In this document: positions 26,990-36,195 of the stretch, one piece after another
How positions within the stretch are numbered: the first letter of the stretch is position 1
Layout: each line of letters opens with the position of its first letter
Source of the DNA: Deltaproteobacteria bacterium
Lineage (GTDB): Bacteria; Desulfobacterota; Desulfobulbia; Desulfobulbales; Desulfurivibrionaceae
Direction: 5' to 3'
NCBI GenBank assembly: GCA_013349295.1
Contig: DUZW01000017.1
Span: forward strand, 1 to 64,000
DNA: 64,000 nt
Notes under the pieces: generated by a model
Databases searched by the model: none
The model's input: only the letters and a program-made list of their open reading frames with translations
Told to the model about the DNA's origin: nothing
Translations under genes and position numbers: made by a program

Positions 26990-27754
26990 TTAATAAAAAA
27001 TTACCAAGGCGGTGATATTGTCGCGTCCACCTTGCTCATTGGCTGCCGTTACCAGAGTTTCGCTGGCTTTTTCCGGGGAGGAGGAATTGAGGAGGATTTG
27101 TTCAATCCTGGTGTTGTCAACCATGTTCCATAAGCCATCGGAACAGAGAAGCACCCTGTTTCCCGGGCGCAAAATGTTTTTGTGGTATTCCGGACCCTCA
27201 TGGGAGTGAAAGCCTATGGCCCTTGTAACCACATTGCGAGGGATCTGGATTTCCTTGTTGTTTGCATCGGTTTTATGGATGTACGTCACAGAGGTATGAT
27301 CGGTTGTGATTTGTTTCAGGCTGCCCTTTTCAAAGAGATAACAGCGAGCATCCCCGACGTGGCAAGTGTGGAGACGGTTTTCGTCAAGAAGGCAGGCAAC
27401 CATGGTGCAACCCATGCCCTGCATTGTCTTGTCGGCGGCGGCTTTGCTTATTACTGCCTGATTGGCATGATTGAAGGCGTCCAGCATGCTTTGATGGATT
27501 GCCTGGTCGTTGCCTCGGATTGTACGGATTTTTTCTTCCGAGAGGAATTCGAGCAGGGATTCTATGGCCAGCTGGCTGGCGACTTCGCCAGCATTATGAC
27601 CGCCCATGCCATCGGCTACCACGAAAAGATGCCGGTTGCGAAGTGTGCAAAAGCTGTCTTCGTTATGGCTGCGAACCATTCCGGTGTCCGTGCGTCCATA
27701 AAACGTAATGTTTCTGGGGGTGCTTTTGTAGATTTTTTTTAAAAAACTGAACAT
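26990..27754 (-). CDS. PP2C-family serine/threonine protein phosphatase
   Basis: 254 residues. The PP2C (PPM) motifs are complete: [27 protein letters not shown] with metal-binding Asp, [31 protein letters not shown] and [13 protein letters not shown]. Such bacterial enzymes (Stp/PrpC) dephosphorylate Ser/Thr residues and counteract Hanks-type kinases. It follows the kinase gene by 33 nt on the same strand, so kinase and phosphatase are very likely a functional pair. The N terminus ([15 protein letters not shown]) is basic; no membrane segment is present. Confidence 0.93.
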   Translation of the reverse strand: MFSFLKKIYKSTPRNITFYGRTDTGMVRSHNEDSFCTLRNRHLFVVADGMGGHNAGEVASQLAIESLLEFLSEEKIRTIRGNDQAIHQSMLDAFNHANQAVISKAAADKTMQGMGCTMVACLLDENRLHTCHVGDARCYLFEKGSLKQITTDHTSVTYIHKTDANNKEIQIPRNVVTRAIGFHSHEGPEYHKNILRPGNRVLLCSDGLWNMVDNTRIEQILLNSSSPEKASETLVTAANEQGGRDNITALVIFY

Positions 27755-27787
27755 TGTGAACGTCCCGTTGTATTCCCGCTCGGGAAA

Positions 27788-30226
27788 TTACTCAAAATGG
27801 AGTTGGTAAATGACCATCCAGAAAATAATGGCTCCATCTTTTCGTCCGGCAAGAAAGGTGTGGGGCTTTGGCCCGTGGGCAAGGCTGTAAATGCCGTCGC
27901 CTCTGCCGTCGAGAATGGCGAGGCATTCCGCGCTGTTGCTGTCCCAGAGCTTGATGATGTCATCTTCGCAACCGGAGATCAGGGTCTGGTTGTCCTGTAA
28001 AAATAATGCGGAAGAAATGGTTTCGTCGTGGGCTTTGATCGTTTTGAGGCAGCGTCCGGTGTGGTGTTCCCATACTTTCATGTGACGGTCGGTGCTGGCC
28101 GAGACAAAGCGCTGGCCGTCAGGCGAATTTGCCAGAGAGATAACCGGCATGGCATGGGCTTCGATGATTCTCGTGCATTCTTTTCCATTGGAGTCCCAGA
28201 AGCGGATAGAGCCGTCTTCGCTGCCTGTTACCAGATTCAAACCGTTAGTGGTAAAAGTGATGGCGCGGATAGCGCCGCCTTCCTTGATGGAGGTGGTCAT
28301 TTCCGGACCGGTTGCAAGTTTGCGTATTTTCATGATGCCGTCTGCCCCGCCGGAGGCCAGGTAACGACTATCTTCGTTGAAGGCAAGGGCATGTACCGGA
28401 CCGTTGTGGGCTGATTCGCTTGATTCCTGGGTGCCGGTCTTTGTGGAAAAGAGGCAGACGGATCCATCTTGGGCGCCTACGGCCAAATGTTTGCCCTTGG
28501 GGCAGATAGCCATCGCTGCTATGGAACTGCCGCCTTTTCCTAAAACAATGCCCTGCTGTGTGGAGGCGCCGAGGTCGTGAAGGATGATTTTCCCTCCGGG
28601 TCCGGCGGCAACAAATTTTTTCGTGTTCGGGATATGGGCAAGATGGGTTGTTGGTCCTTCTTCACCTTTCAGGGTCAGAAAACGTTGGACCCCAAGCACT
28701 TTCTTTTTTGTCCCGACCCGGAGCAGTCTATCGTAGACCATATTGAAAATTTTGTCTTTTTTGTAGCTGCTGTTTTTCCAGGCCGTCATCAGTATGTCAT
28801 GGCAGGGTCCATAGCGTTTGTTTTCCAGATGATCAAGGATATTGCGCTGCACTGAGAGGTGGAGCTGTCCTTCTCGAAAAATTTCCAGGGAGTTCTTTGG
28901 CAGACACAGCCGGAATTCGGGAAATTGCTGTTTTTCGAGCACGATCTTGTCGTCCACCATACTTCGTTTTACCGCCGTCTCCATCTCGGTAAGCCAAGGC
29001 GATGTGGCGCCTCGTTTTTTTGCCGTTTCAATCTGTCGGATAATTTTTCCTGTTTTTGTCCCTGAGCGCCAGTTGAGGAGAATCATATTGTAGACGGCTT
29101 CGGGAAGCATCTCGTTTATTTCAAGCGTCTTGTTCAGGCAAGCGGCAGCCTCTCTGCTTTCTCCCAGCTCAAAAAGGGAGACGGCTCTGTTGTTGAGGCT
29201 GTCCGCCCTGAGATCGATATTACTGAGTTCCGCATAGGGGCAGGCGGTGTTAAAGGCGGCGGTGTAAGCTTCGTTTAAGGCCGCCCGCATCTCGGCAAAA
29301 TTCTGATAGCGGTCATCTGGATCATAGGCAACGCTTTTGCGTAAAACATCTTTGAGTACAGCGGGGAATTTGACATCCGGCGCAGCGGGAGTCGGGGTGG
29401 GTATTTTATGCTTAACCGCATTATTGACAAATGGCTTTTTGCCGCAGAGCATGACCCAGAGGCAGAGGCCGAATGAAAAAATATCCGTTCGCAGGTCAAC
29501 GGTGTGGGCGTTGCGCAGTTGTTCCGGGGAGGCATAGCCGATGGTTCCCCGAAAACCGATGGTTGCCTCATGATCTGCTGTGTCGATATTAGGAACCTGA
29601 CCATCGCCTTTTTCCTTGTCCCCATTGGCAAGAAGGATGCCGAAATCGGTTATTTTCAGCAAGGAATTTTTGGTGATCATGATGTTCTGGGGTTTGATGT
29701 CGCGATGGATAATGCCACGTTGGTGGGTAAATTCCATGCCGTGACAGAATTGTATGGCAAGAGACAGGGCCGTGCGGAGATTTCTGCAACGACCGGCATT
29801 GATCCAGTCGGAAAGATTTCCTCCATCGATAAATTCAATGAAGAGATGGGGGATCTTGTTGATGCCAAGAACATAAAAACAGGAGGCGACATTGGGGTGC
29901 ATGCCCATTCGGACCCAACTGTTGGCTTCTTTCAGTATCCGGCGCATGCCCTCACGGTCCGCAAGGACTTCAGGCCTGGGAGCTTTGATCGCGACCTTGA
30001 TTTTCCAGCCGAGATGTTCAGAAATGTAAACGTTCCCCATGGACCCAGACATTACATGTTCGATATGGTAACGGTTGAGAATGGTATCGCCAGGGGACCA
30101 GACAGGAACTTGGGGGATTCCAGGGCAAGGCTGGGGTTGTAAAGCTTCAGCGGATGGCTCACCTGGGATGCCGGGTGAGACGCCTTTCTTCCACTTGTTT
30201 ATTTGGTCAAAGAGTCTGGAAAGCAT
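27788..30226 (-). CDS. Hanks-type serine/threonine kinase fused to a seven-bladed WD40 propeller
   Basis: 812 residues from the ATG at 30226, 8 nt after the FHA gene stop; the frame is open further upstream but there it overlaps the FHA gene. The kinase domain (about 50-330) has VAIK (Lys81), HRDIKPQN (Asp176) and DFG (Asp194-Gly196); the glycine loop is MSGSMGNVY. A helical, TPR-like region follows (about 335-470). The last 270 residues hold seven WD40 repeats, for example HLAVGAQDGSVCLFS, RYLASGGADGIMKIR, NLVTGSEDGSIRFWD and TLISGCEDDIIKLWD, enough for one closed propeller. No transmembrane segment is seen, so it is a soluble kinase. Targets are unknown; the FHA protein next door is a natural candidate. 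Confidence 0.9.
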   Translation of the reverse strand: MLSRLFDQINKWKKGVSPGIPGEPSAEALQPQPCPGIPQVPVWSPGDTILNRYHIEHVMSGSMGNVYISEHLGWKIKVAIKAPRPEVLADREGMRRILKEANSWVRMGMHPNVASCFYVLGINKIPHLFIEFIDGGNLSDWINAGRCRNLRTALSLAIQFCHGMEFTHQRGIIHRDIKPQNIMITKNSLLKITDFGILLANGDKEKGDGQVPNIDTADHEATIGFRGTIGYASPEQLRNAHTVDLRTDIFSFGLCLWVMLCGKKPFVNNAVKHKIPTPTPAAPDVKFPAVLKDVLRKSVAYDPDDRYQNFAEMRAALNEAYTAAFNTACPYAELSNIDLRADSLNNRAVSLFELGESREAAACLNKTLEINEMLPEAVYNMILLNWRSGTKTGKIIRQIETAKKRGATSPWLTEMETAVKRSMVDDKIVLEKQQFPEFRLCLPKNSLEIFREGQLHLSVQRNILDHLENKRYGPCHDILMTAWKNSSYKKDKIFNMVYDRLLRVGTKKKVLGVQRFLTLKGEEGPTTHLAHIPNTKKFVAAGPGGKIILHDLGASTQQGIVLGKGGSSIAAMAICPKGKHLAVGAQDGSVCLFSTKTGTQESSESAHNGPVHALAFNEDSRYLASGGADGIMKIRKLATGPEMTTSIKEGGAIRAITFTTNGLNLVTGSEDGSIRFWDSNGKECTRIIEAHAMPVISLANSPDGQRFVSASTDRHMKVWEHHTGRCLKTIKAHDETISSALFLQDNQTLISGCEDDIIKLWDSNSAECLAILDGRGDGIYSLAHGPKPHTFLAGRKDGAIIFWMVIYQLHFE

Positions 30227-30234
30227 CCGATAGA

Positions 30235-30984
30235 TTAACTGAACCTGATTTTCACACTCTTGATTTGAATTATGTCGCCTTTGCGTAAAAGACGTTCTTC
30301 TTTGATGATCACATCGTTGAGTTTGGTGTTTGCCCACGAACGTTGGGGCACGAGGTAATATTTGTCTTTCTTGCTCACCACGTAGCACTGGGTCTTGCTG
30401 ACAAGCCAGCCCGGAATGATCATGTCGCAGGCAGGGTCTTTGCCGATTTTCACACTGCTTTTCCCGTCAAGGGAGAGCGTGTTTGGCGCGGCTGCGCCTT
30501 CAATTACCGTGAGTCTGTAAACCTCGTTTGCGGAAGGTGCCGCAGACTGAATGGACTGGGAGGCTGCCTGTTGCCGGGGGGAACTGACAAAAACAGTTGC
30601 TTCGTCATCAATATCCATGGCCGTGGCGTAGGATGATGAAGCATGCTGTTCATCTGCCGTCGACTGGATCAAACGAAATTTCCCAATAAAAATAACATCT
30701 TTTTCTGTTATCGGCACTTTTGATGCAATCTTTTTTCCATTTACGGTGGTGCCGTTGGTGCTTTTTAAGTCTGCAAGATAATGGCGGCCATCGCGGAGTT
30801 CGAGGGAGGAATGGTGTCTGGATATGGCCGTGTTGTCGATGACCACATCCGCATCGGGGCTGCGCCCGATAATGAGTTTGTTCCCTTCATGGGTGGTGAA
30901 ACTGGTGATCACCCGGTCATTGAGCATAATGGTCCAATCTGATTTGGTGTAATCTTCAAGATTGATCGTTCCGTCTTGCATCAT
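30235..30984 (-). CDS. protein with two FHA domains
   Basis: 249 residues. The first FHA domain (about 35-110) is intact: LIIGRSPDADVVIDN, SRHHSSLE, NGTTVNGKKI. The second (about 165-249) keeps VKIGKDPACDMIIPG and NTKLNDVII but has SKTQCYV where FHA domains have SRxHxxI, so its phosphothreonine pocket may be altered. The linker (about 115-160) is rich in Ser, Ala and Thr, a possible kinase target. FHA domains bind phosphothreonine. The gene is first in the minus-strand run FHA, kinase, phosphatase, XXXCH, Fe-S/DUF3786. Two ATG codons occur at the start; either may be used. Confidence 0.9.
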   Translation of the reverse strand: MMQDGTINLEDYTKSDWTIMLNDRVITSFTTHEGNKLIIGRSPDADVVIDNTAISRHHSSLELRDGRHYLADLKSTNGTTVNGKKIASKVPITEKDVIFIGKFRLIQSTADEQHASSSYATAMDIDDEATVFVSSPRQQAASQSIQSAAPSANEVYRLTVIEGAAAPNTLSLDGKSSVKIGKDPACDMIIPGWLVSKTQCYVVSKKDKYYLVPQRSWANTKLNDVIIKEERLLRKGDIIQIKSVKIRFS

Positions 30985-31291
30985 CGTTTTTTTCCAAGGG
31001 ACTTCATTTTGATGTCAGTCGTTTCCATGAATCTGCGTGAACATTAATATGACAAAAAGATGCTCTCTGAGTTCGGGAAGCATCTGGAAAAAATATTTAT
31101 CATACTATATCAGAAAGTTGCATGAAATTAACTTGCCTGATATGACCGTATCATATATCACTAAAGGGTGTAATAAAAAAACGTTACCGATTTAGATTTT
31201 TTTTATGAATATTGTATAATTATAGTGGTAAGTTAGAAGCGTTAATTGTTTGTTTTCGGGTTATCTGAATTTTTGGTGGTTACAGGATAAT
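30985..31291. other. intergenic region between divergent FHA and HDOD genes
   Basis: About 300 nt, AT-rich. A TATAAT at 31215-31220 is a plausible -10 element for the HDOD gene, with only a weak -35 (TTAGAT at 31192). It should also contain the promoter of the FHA-kinase operon on the other strand, which I cannot place with confidence. Confidence 0.4.
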
Positions 31292-32863
31292 ATGACTGAG
31301 ACTTCACCGCAGCCAAGCGGGAAACTTGCTGAAATATTTGCAAAAATGAACATGGGCGAGCTCCCGGCCATGTCCCATAATGTTCAGGAGTTGATTGCTC
31401 TGACCCACAGCAGTCATAGTGCCGGTTACGAGCTTTCCAAGGTTATCCTGAAAGATTATTCCCTCACCAATAAAGTGCTGCAGGTGGTCAATTCGGCCTA
31501 TTACTCCCTTGGTCGTCCGGTCAATTCCATCTCCAGGGCGGTGACCATTATCGGCTTTGACGCGATCCGTGATCTTGCTACGGGTATTGCCCTTTTTGAA
31601 GATTTTGTAAAAAACGGCGTTGAAAAAGAGGGGATCAGCAAGCTTCTCACCCGCTCCTTTTTGAGCGCCCTGTATGCCAGGGATCTGGCTGTTGAAAAAA
31701 ATCTCAATATTGTGCCTGAAGAAGCGTTCATTTGCGCTCTGCTCCATAATCTCGGGAAGATCATTGTCTGTCTCTACCTGCCGGAAATTTCCCGGGAAAT
31801 CGAACAACATATCGCGGGAGGCATGTCCGAGGATGCCGCCACCCGACAAGTTCTCGAAGGCCTGACCTTTCACCAGATAGGGGTTGAAGTTGCAACCTTT
31901 TGGAATTTGTCCGACAAGGTCTGTGCTTCCATGGAGCCCAATCCCTCTTTCCCCCAGAATACATACGATACCCTGGGCTTTCTGAAGAATGTCGCAAATT
32001 TCTCCAATAAACTCATGGAGTGTGTCTGTGATGAAAGGGATATCGGCGGGCTTCTCGGTCAGTACGGCGATATGTTGTCTGTAAACAGGGAAGAGGCCTT
32101 GGAAAGGGTCAACAAGACTGTCGATGCTTCGGAGGATATCTCCGAGTCCATTCGTTATGGTCTTTCCAAGCTGAAAATGCGCAGCCGTCTCAGGGGGCTT
32201 GAGGAAGCCAGTAAGGAGCCGGCAAAGGCGGCTCGAAAGAAAAAGGTGAAAAGTGAGGAAGTGGAGGCCCGGGAGGATGCCGCTCGAGGTGAAGGGGTGG
32301 GATCAGAAGAAGCAGGCATCCAGGAGCTGGATGAGCTGCCGATTAGTCCGGATAAGTCAGTCAATGATTTTATCCGGGATCTCACGGAAACACTCATGGG
32401 GCCATTCAATCTCAACGATTTTTACATCAACTTGCTGGAAGCGCTCTACCGGGGGATTGGTTTTGATCGGGTTCTGCTCGCCGTGATCAGCGTGCAACCA
32501 ACCCGCAGGGTTCTGGTCGGACGGTTTGGCCTGGGCGATATTGATCCGGCCGGGATTGCAAGGTTTGAGCACGATCTCGCCCCGAGCGGATATGTTATTC
32601 CTAAGGCTCTTAAGGCGTGCAAGGACATGGCTATCCCCTCCAACACTCCAGACGCCTTTCCAGAGAGCCTTAAGTTCTTCGTTAAAGACCGGACGGTGTA
32701 TCTTTTTCCAATATGTATCGATGATAAGCCCATCGGCTTGATCTATCTTGACAGGAAAAATGGCAGGCCCAAACTTGATTCAGTCCGGATCAAGGGAACC
32801 AGGCTATTCCGTGATTTTGCGGTGATGGCGATTCGTAAACTCCGCAGCCGCAGCAAGCAATAA
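31292..32863 (+). CDS. HDOD-domain protein with C-terminal GAF-like region
   Basis: 523 residues from the ATG at 31292, with AGGA 7 nt upstream. The N-terminal HDOD domain (about 10-215) shows LPAMSHNVQELIAL, NSAYYSLGRPVNSISRAVTIIGF and ALLHNLGKIIV; HDOD is a non-enzymatic relative of HD domains, used in signalling and motility control. A highly charged linker (about 295-345, KAARKKKVKSEEVEAREDA in part) leads to a C-terminal segment (about 370-520) with DRVLLAVISVQ and YLFPICIDDKPIGLIYLDR, typical of GAF domains. Monocistronic. Its signal is unknown. Confidence 0.85.
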   Translation: MTETSPQPSGKLAEIFAKMNMGELPAMSHNVQELIALTHSSHSAGYELSKVILKDYSLTNKVLQVVNSAYYSLGRPVNSISRAVTIIGFDAIRDLATGIALFEDFVKNGVEKEGISKLLTRSFLSALYARDLAVEKNLNIVPEEAFICALLHNLGKIIVCLYLPEISREIEQHIAGGMSEDAATRQVLEGLTFHQIGVEVATFWNLSDKVCASMEPNPSFPQNTYDTLGFLKNVANFSNKLMECVCDERDIGGLLGQYGDMLSVNREEALERVNKTVDASEDISESIRYGLSKLKMRSRLRGLEEASKEPAKAARKKKVKSEEVEAREDAARGEGVGSEEAGIQELDELPISPDKSVNDFIRDLTETLMGPFNLNDFYINLLEALYRGIGFDRVLLAVISVQPTRRVLVGRFGLGDIDPAGIARFEHDLAPSGYVIPKALKACKDMAIPSNTPDAFPESLKFFVKDRTVYLFPICIDDKPIGLIYLDRKNGRPKLDSVRIKGTRLFRDFAVMAIRKLRSRSKQ

Positions 32864-32920
32864 TATCGCGCCGTTCCCGTCGTTGCCCGCGTCAAATCAA
32901 ACAGCTCTGTTCGCCGGTTT

Positions 32921-34348
32921 TCACATTTTATCGATTCGGTCGATTTTATTTTTCAGCTCTTTTATCTTGGGAAAGAGCGGGCTCTTCTCGGAGAGGCCTT
33001 TGGTTGCCTGTTCCAAATGGTAACGGGCCGAGAGGCTTGATCCTTCATAATAATGATACAGGGCGAGATTGTAATGTCCGAGGGCGGTGTCGCCAAGCGA
33101 GGCTCTGATTTTTCCGATCTCCTGATAGAGCTTTGCGTAGGTCGGCAGACGTTCGCTCAGGGATTCGTAGAGGAGAACCGCCTGCGCTGCCTTTCCGGCC
33201 TGTTGCAATGCCTTGGCCAGGTAATAGGTGTTGTATGCACCTTCTGGATCCACTCTGTTTATTTCCTGGAAGATTTCCAGGGCGCTTTTCGTTTCTCCCG
33301 CCTCAAGTTTAATTCTGCCGAGATCTGTCTTGAGGATCTGCTTGTCTGGGTAACGAGTTATGACTTTCAGAAGGGTTTCTTCTGCTTTGGGGTAATCGCG
33401 ATTTGCCAGATAGGCTTGGGACAGACCGAAGAAAATCATGGGGTCATTGCGCAGGGCACCCGGTTCTTCCGCCTTGTTTTTCAGGATCGGCAGGATTGAT
33501 TGCGTGTCTCGGGTGAGGGCTTGTGTGCGATATTTAAACCTTTGATAGGCAAATTCGTCCGGGGTTTGTATTTTTTTCTGCGGGTCCTGCAGGATAATAT
33601 CTTCAATATAGCCGATTCGGTTTTCCGGCTCAGGATGGGTGAGGAGATAGGTGGGAACCTGTTTTCGGTGATAACGGCTGACCCTGCGCATTTTTTTGAG
33701 CATGTTTACTATGTCCGCGGGGTCGCGGTTTTCTTCTAGCATCCATTTATAGGCCAAGCGATCTGCTTCTTCTTCGTCTTCGCGGCTGAATTTAAGGTTT
33801 GCGGTGAGGCCGCCCGCCATGGAGCCGGTAACAAGGGCTTGGGAAAGAGCGCCCTGGCCGAGGAGCAGGCCTGCAAGCATCAGGGCCGTGGTGGTGGCGT
33901 TGAGTTTGCCGGATTTGTTGATTCGGTCTGCGATATGACGGCTGGCGGCATGACCGATTTCGTGGGCCAGAACGCTGACCAGTTCTCCTTCGGTATCGCA
34001 AAGGTCAATAAGTCCTGAATGGAAAAAAATCAGGCCTGAAGGGGCGGCGAAGGCATTGAATTCCTTGTTGTCGATGATGAAAAAATGATAATTGAAGAAT
34101 TGCGGTCCGGCGAGCTGCAGGGTCTGTCGCCCGAGATTCGTTACATATTCGGTAAGGTCTGGATCATCAAGCAGGGTAAATTCTTTGCGGATGATGGACA
34201 GGAGTTTTTCGCCAACCTCCCGTTCCTCGCCAATGCTGAATGCCTGGGCCGGCGGTGGGGAGAAACCCGTCAAGGGCACATTGCCGAGTAAAAAAACAGT
34301 GCAGAGGATGGTTGCGGTGAGGCGTTGGAAGGTTTTGTTGTGATTCAT
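32921..34348 (-). CDS. bepA: M48-family periplasmic metalloprotease with TPR repeats (BepA-like)
   Basis: 475 residues with a signal peptide (about 1-36, ending PPPAQA). The M48 protease domain has LAHEIGHAASRH with zinc ligands His129 and His133 and catalytic Glu130; the third ligand is the Glu of EEEADRLAYKWM. The C-terminal half (about 300-470) is built of tetratricopeptide repeats such as GLSQAYLANRDYPKAEETL. This layout is that of BepA/YfgC, which assists or degrades LptD and other outer membrane proteins. The presence of lptE and LPS genes in the window fits. The orthology to BepA is likely, not proven. Confidence 0.85.
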   Translation of the reverse strand: MNHNKTFQRLTATILCTVFLLGNVPLTGFSPPPAQAFSIGEEREVGEKLLSIIRKEFTLLDDPDLTEYVTNLGRQTLQLAGPQFFNYHFFIIDNKEFNAFAAPSGLIFFHSGLIDLCDTEGELVSVLAHEIGHAASRHIADRINKSGKLNATTTALMLAGLLLGQGALSQALVTGSMAGGLTANLKFSREDEEEADRLAYKWMLEENRDPADIVNMLKKMRRVSRYHRKQVPTYLLTHPEPENRIGYIEDIILQDPQKKIQTPDEFAYQRFKYRTQALTRDTQSILPILKNKAEEPGALRNDPMIFFGLSQAYLANRDYPKAEETLLKVITRYPDKQILKTDLGRIKLEAGETKSALEIFQEINRVDPEGAYNTYYLAKALQQAGKAAQAVLLYESLSERLPTYAKLYQEIGKIRASLGDTALGHYNLALYHYYEGSSLSARYHLEQATKGLSEKSPLFPKIKELKNKIDRIDKM

Positions 34349-34512
34349 GTGAAATATTCAGATAACCATCGAGAAGGAACTTGATTGATTCCATTTCTGC
34401 TTTGTAAGTTACTATAATGATGATCGCTTACTTGCGCCAGCATTTGTTCCGTTTTCTCGTGCTGAGCAGCTCAACCTTTTCAATCTCCGGATAATCCTGT
34501 ATAGAGTGCTTT

Positions 34513-36195
34513 ATGCTGAAGGAACTCATCATCACCAATCTTGCTTTGATCGAGAAACTGCATGTTTCTTTCGCCGAAGGGCTCACGGTTCTTACCGGAG
34601 AGACCGGGGCCGGCAAATCCATCATCTTGCAGGCCATTCACCTGCTGGAAGGCGGAAAGGCTGCGACTACCTGGATTAGAAGCGGGGCGGAGACGGCAAC
34701 GGTCGAGGCCCTTTTCGAACTTAATCCTCGGCATGGGGTTATCCTGGAAAAACTGGCGGAAATGGGGTGCGAGCCCGAGGCCGAGTTGGTGGTAAAGCGG
34801 GTTATCGCCCTGAAGGGTTCCAGCCGTTATTTCATGAACGGCAGTCTGGCTACAGCCAAGGCAGTGGGCGAGGTGATGGAAAATCTGCTCAGCGTTGCCA
34901 GTCAGCATGATCACCAGCAACTCTTGCAGCCCCGCAGCCATCTCGACTGTATTGACTCGGTCGGCGGGCTCTGGCCGCAACGGCTCAGCGTTGCCCAGTA
35001 CTATGATAAATGGATGGAGGTCAGTGGGTTATATCAGAAGCTCCTTTCCAAGGAGAGGGACAAGGATCAGCGGCGAGATTTTCTCACCTTTCAGGTCAGG
35101 GAGATCGAGGATGCGGCGGTCAGTCCCGGCGAAGATGCAGCCTTGATTCTTGAGCGGGATAAATTGCGGGCCTCCGATGATCTGATCGCTCTCGGTAAAA
35201 AAAGCTGGCATCTTTTGGCGGAGGTGGTCAATACCCCGCTTTCGGTGGTGCGTAAAAACCTGGCGCAAATGGTCGCTTTTGATCAGAGCCTTTCCGGGCT
35301 TGCCGAAGATGTGGCTGGAAATTGTTTTCAATTGGAAGATCATGTTCAGTCAATTCGCAACTATGTTGAGACCCTTGCCAGTGACCCGGCGCGTCTCGAT
35401 GTGGTGACGGCCCGCTTAGATCTGTTGCAGCAGCTCAAAAGAAAATATGGTGGGGGGCTGGAGCTTGACGCGGTAATCGCTTTCGGCAGGGATGCGAAGC
35501 AGGAGCTCGCGGAAATCGAGGCCCTGGATGATCGGCTGGCTTCTCTTGAGAAAGAGATGCGGCAGAACGAAGCCGCTTTGAGGGAGGCCGCGTCATTGCT
35601 TTCCAAGGCTCGTCAGGCTGCGGCTCATGAGTTGGCCGACAAGATTCGTATATCTTTGGCTTCGCTCTGTTTTGAGCAGGCGGTTTTCGAGATTTGTTTT
35701 AAGGGGGAGCAGGATCAAGAAATAGGGACTATCTCCAGACTTGGTTGGGATCGTCCGGAATTCATGTTTTCCGCCAATCAGGGTGAGGAGCCTAAGCCCC
35801 TGGCCAAGGTCGCCTCGGGCGGCGAGCTGTCACGGCTAATGTTGGCCTTGAAGACGCTTTTGGCTCAGCAGGATCAGGTTGAAACGGTTATCTTCGATGA
35901 GATCGATGCCGGAATCAGCGGCAAGGCGGCTGAGGCGGTTGCCAGGAAGATCAGGGAGCTTGCCGGGCATCATCAGGTTTTTTGCATTACCCATCTCCCG
36001 CAGATTGCCTCTCTGGCTGATGAGCATTTCCTGGTGCAAAAATCCGTGGTCGATGCACGTACTCAAACCTCAATTGTTCCGCTGTCCGTTGAAGAACGTG
36101 AGCATGAACTTGCCAGAATGCTTGATGGAGATTCGGTCAGCGTACAAACTTTGGCCTATGTGCGCACGCTCATGGAAAGGAAGGTAGCCTTATGA
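34513..36195 (+). CDS. recN: DNA repair protein RecN
   Basis: 560 residues. RecN is an SMC-like ATPase that tethers broken DNA ends. It has Walker A TGETGAGKSI near residue 35, a coiled-coil middle (about 150-370), the ABC signature ASGGELSRLMLALK and Walker B VIFDEIDAGISG, and ends with ITHLPQIASLADEHF. These are diagnostic. The ATG at 34513 lacks an obvious Shine-Dalgarno site. Its stop overlaps the next start by 4 nt (ATGA), so the two are translationally coupled. Confidence 0.96.
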   Translation: MLKELIITNLALIEKLHVSFAEGLTVLTGETGAGKSIILQAIHLLEGGKAATTWIRSGAETATVEALFELNPRHGVILEKLAEMGCEPEAELVVKRVIALKGSSRYFMNGSLATAKAVGEVMENLLSVASQHDHQQLLQPRSHLDCIDSVGGLWPQRLSVAQYYDKWMEVSGLYQKLLSKERDKDQRRDFLTFQVREIEDAAVSPGEDAALILERDKLRASDDLIALGKKSWHLLAEVVNTPLSVVRKNLAQMVAFDQSLSGLAEDVAGNCFQLEDHVQSIRNYVETLASDPARLDVVTARLDLLQQLKRKYGGGLELDAVIAFGRDAKQELAEIEALDDRLASLEKEMRQNEAALREAASLLSKARQAAAHELADKIRISLASLCFEQAVFEICFKGEQDQEIGTISRLGWDRPEFMFSANQGEEPKPLAKVASGGELSRLMLALKTLLAQQDQVETVIFDEIDAGISGKAAEAVARKIRELAGHHQVFCITHLPQIASLADEHFLVQKSVVDARTQTSIVPLSVEEREHELARMLDGDSVSVQTLAYVRTLMERKVAL

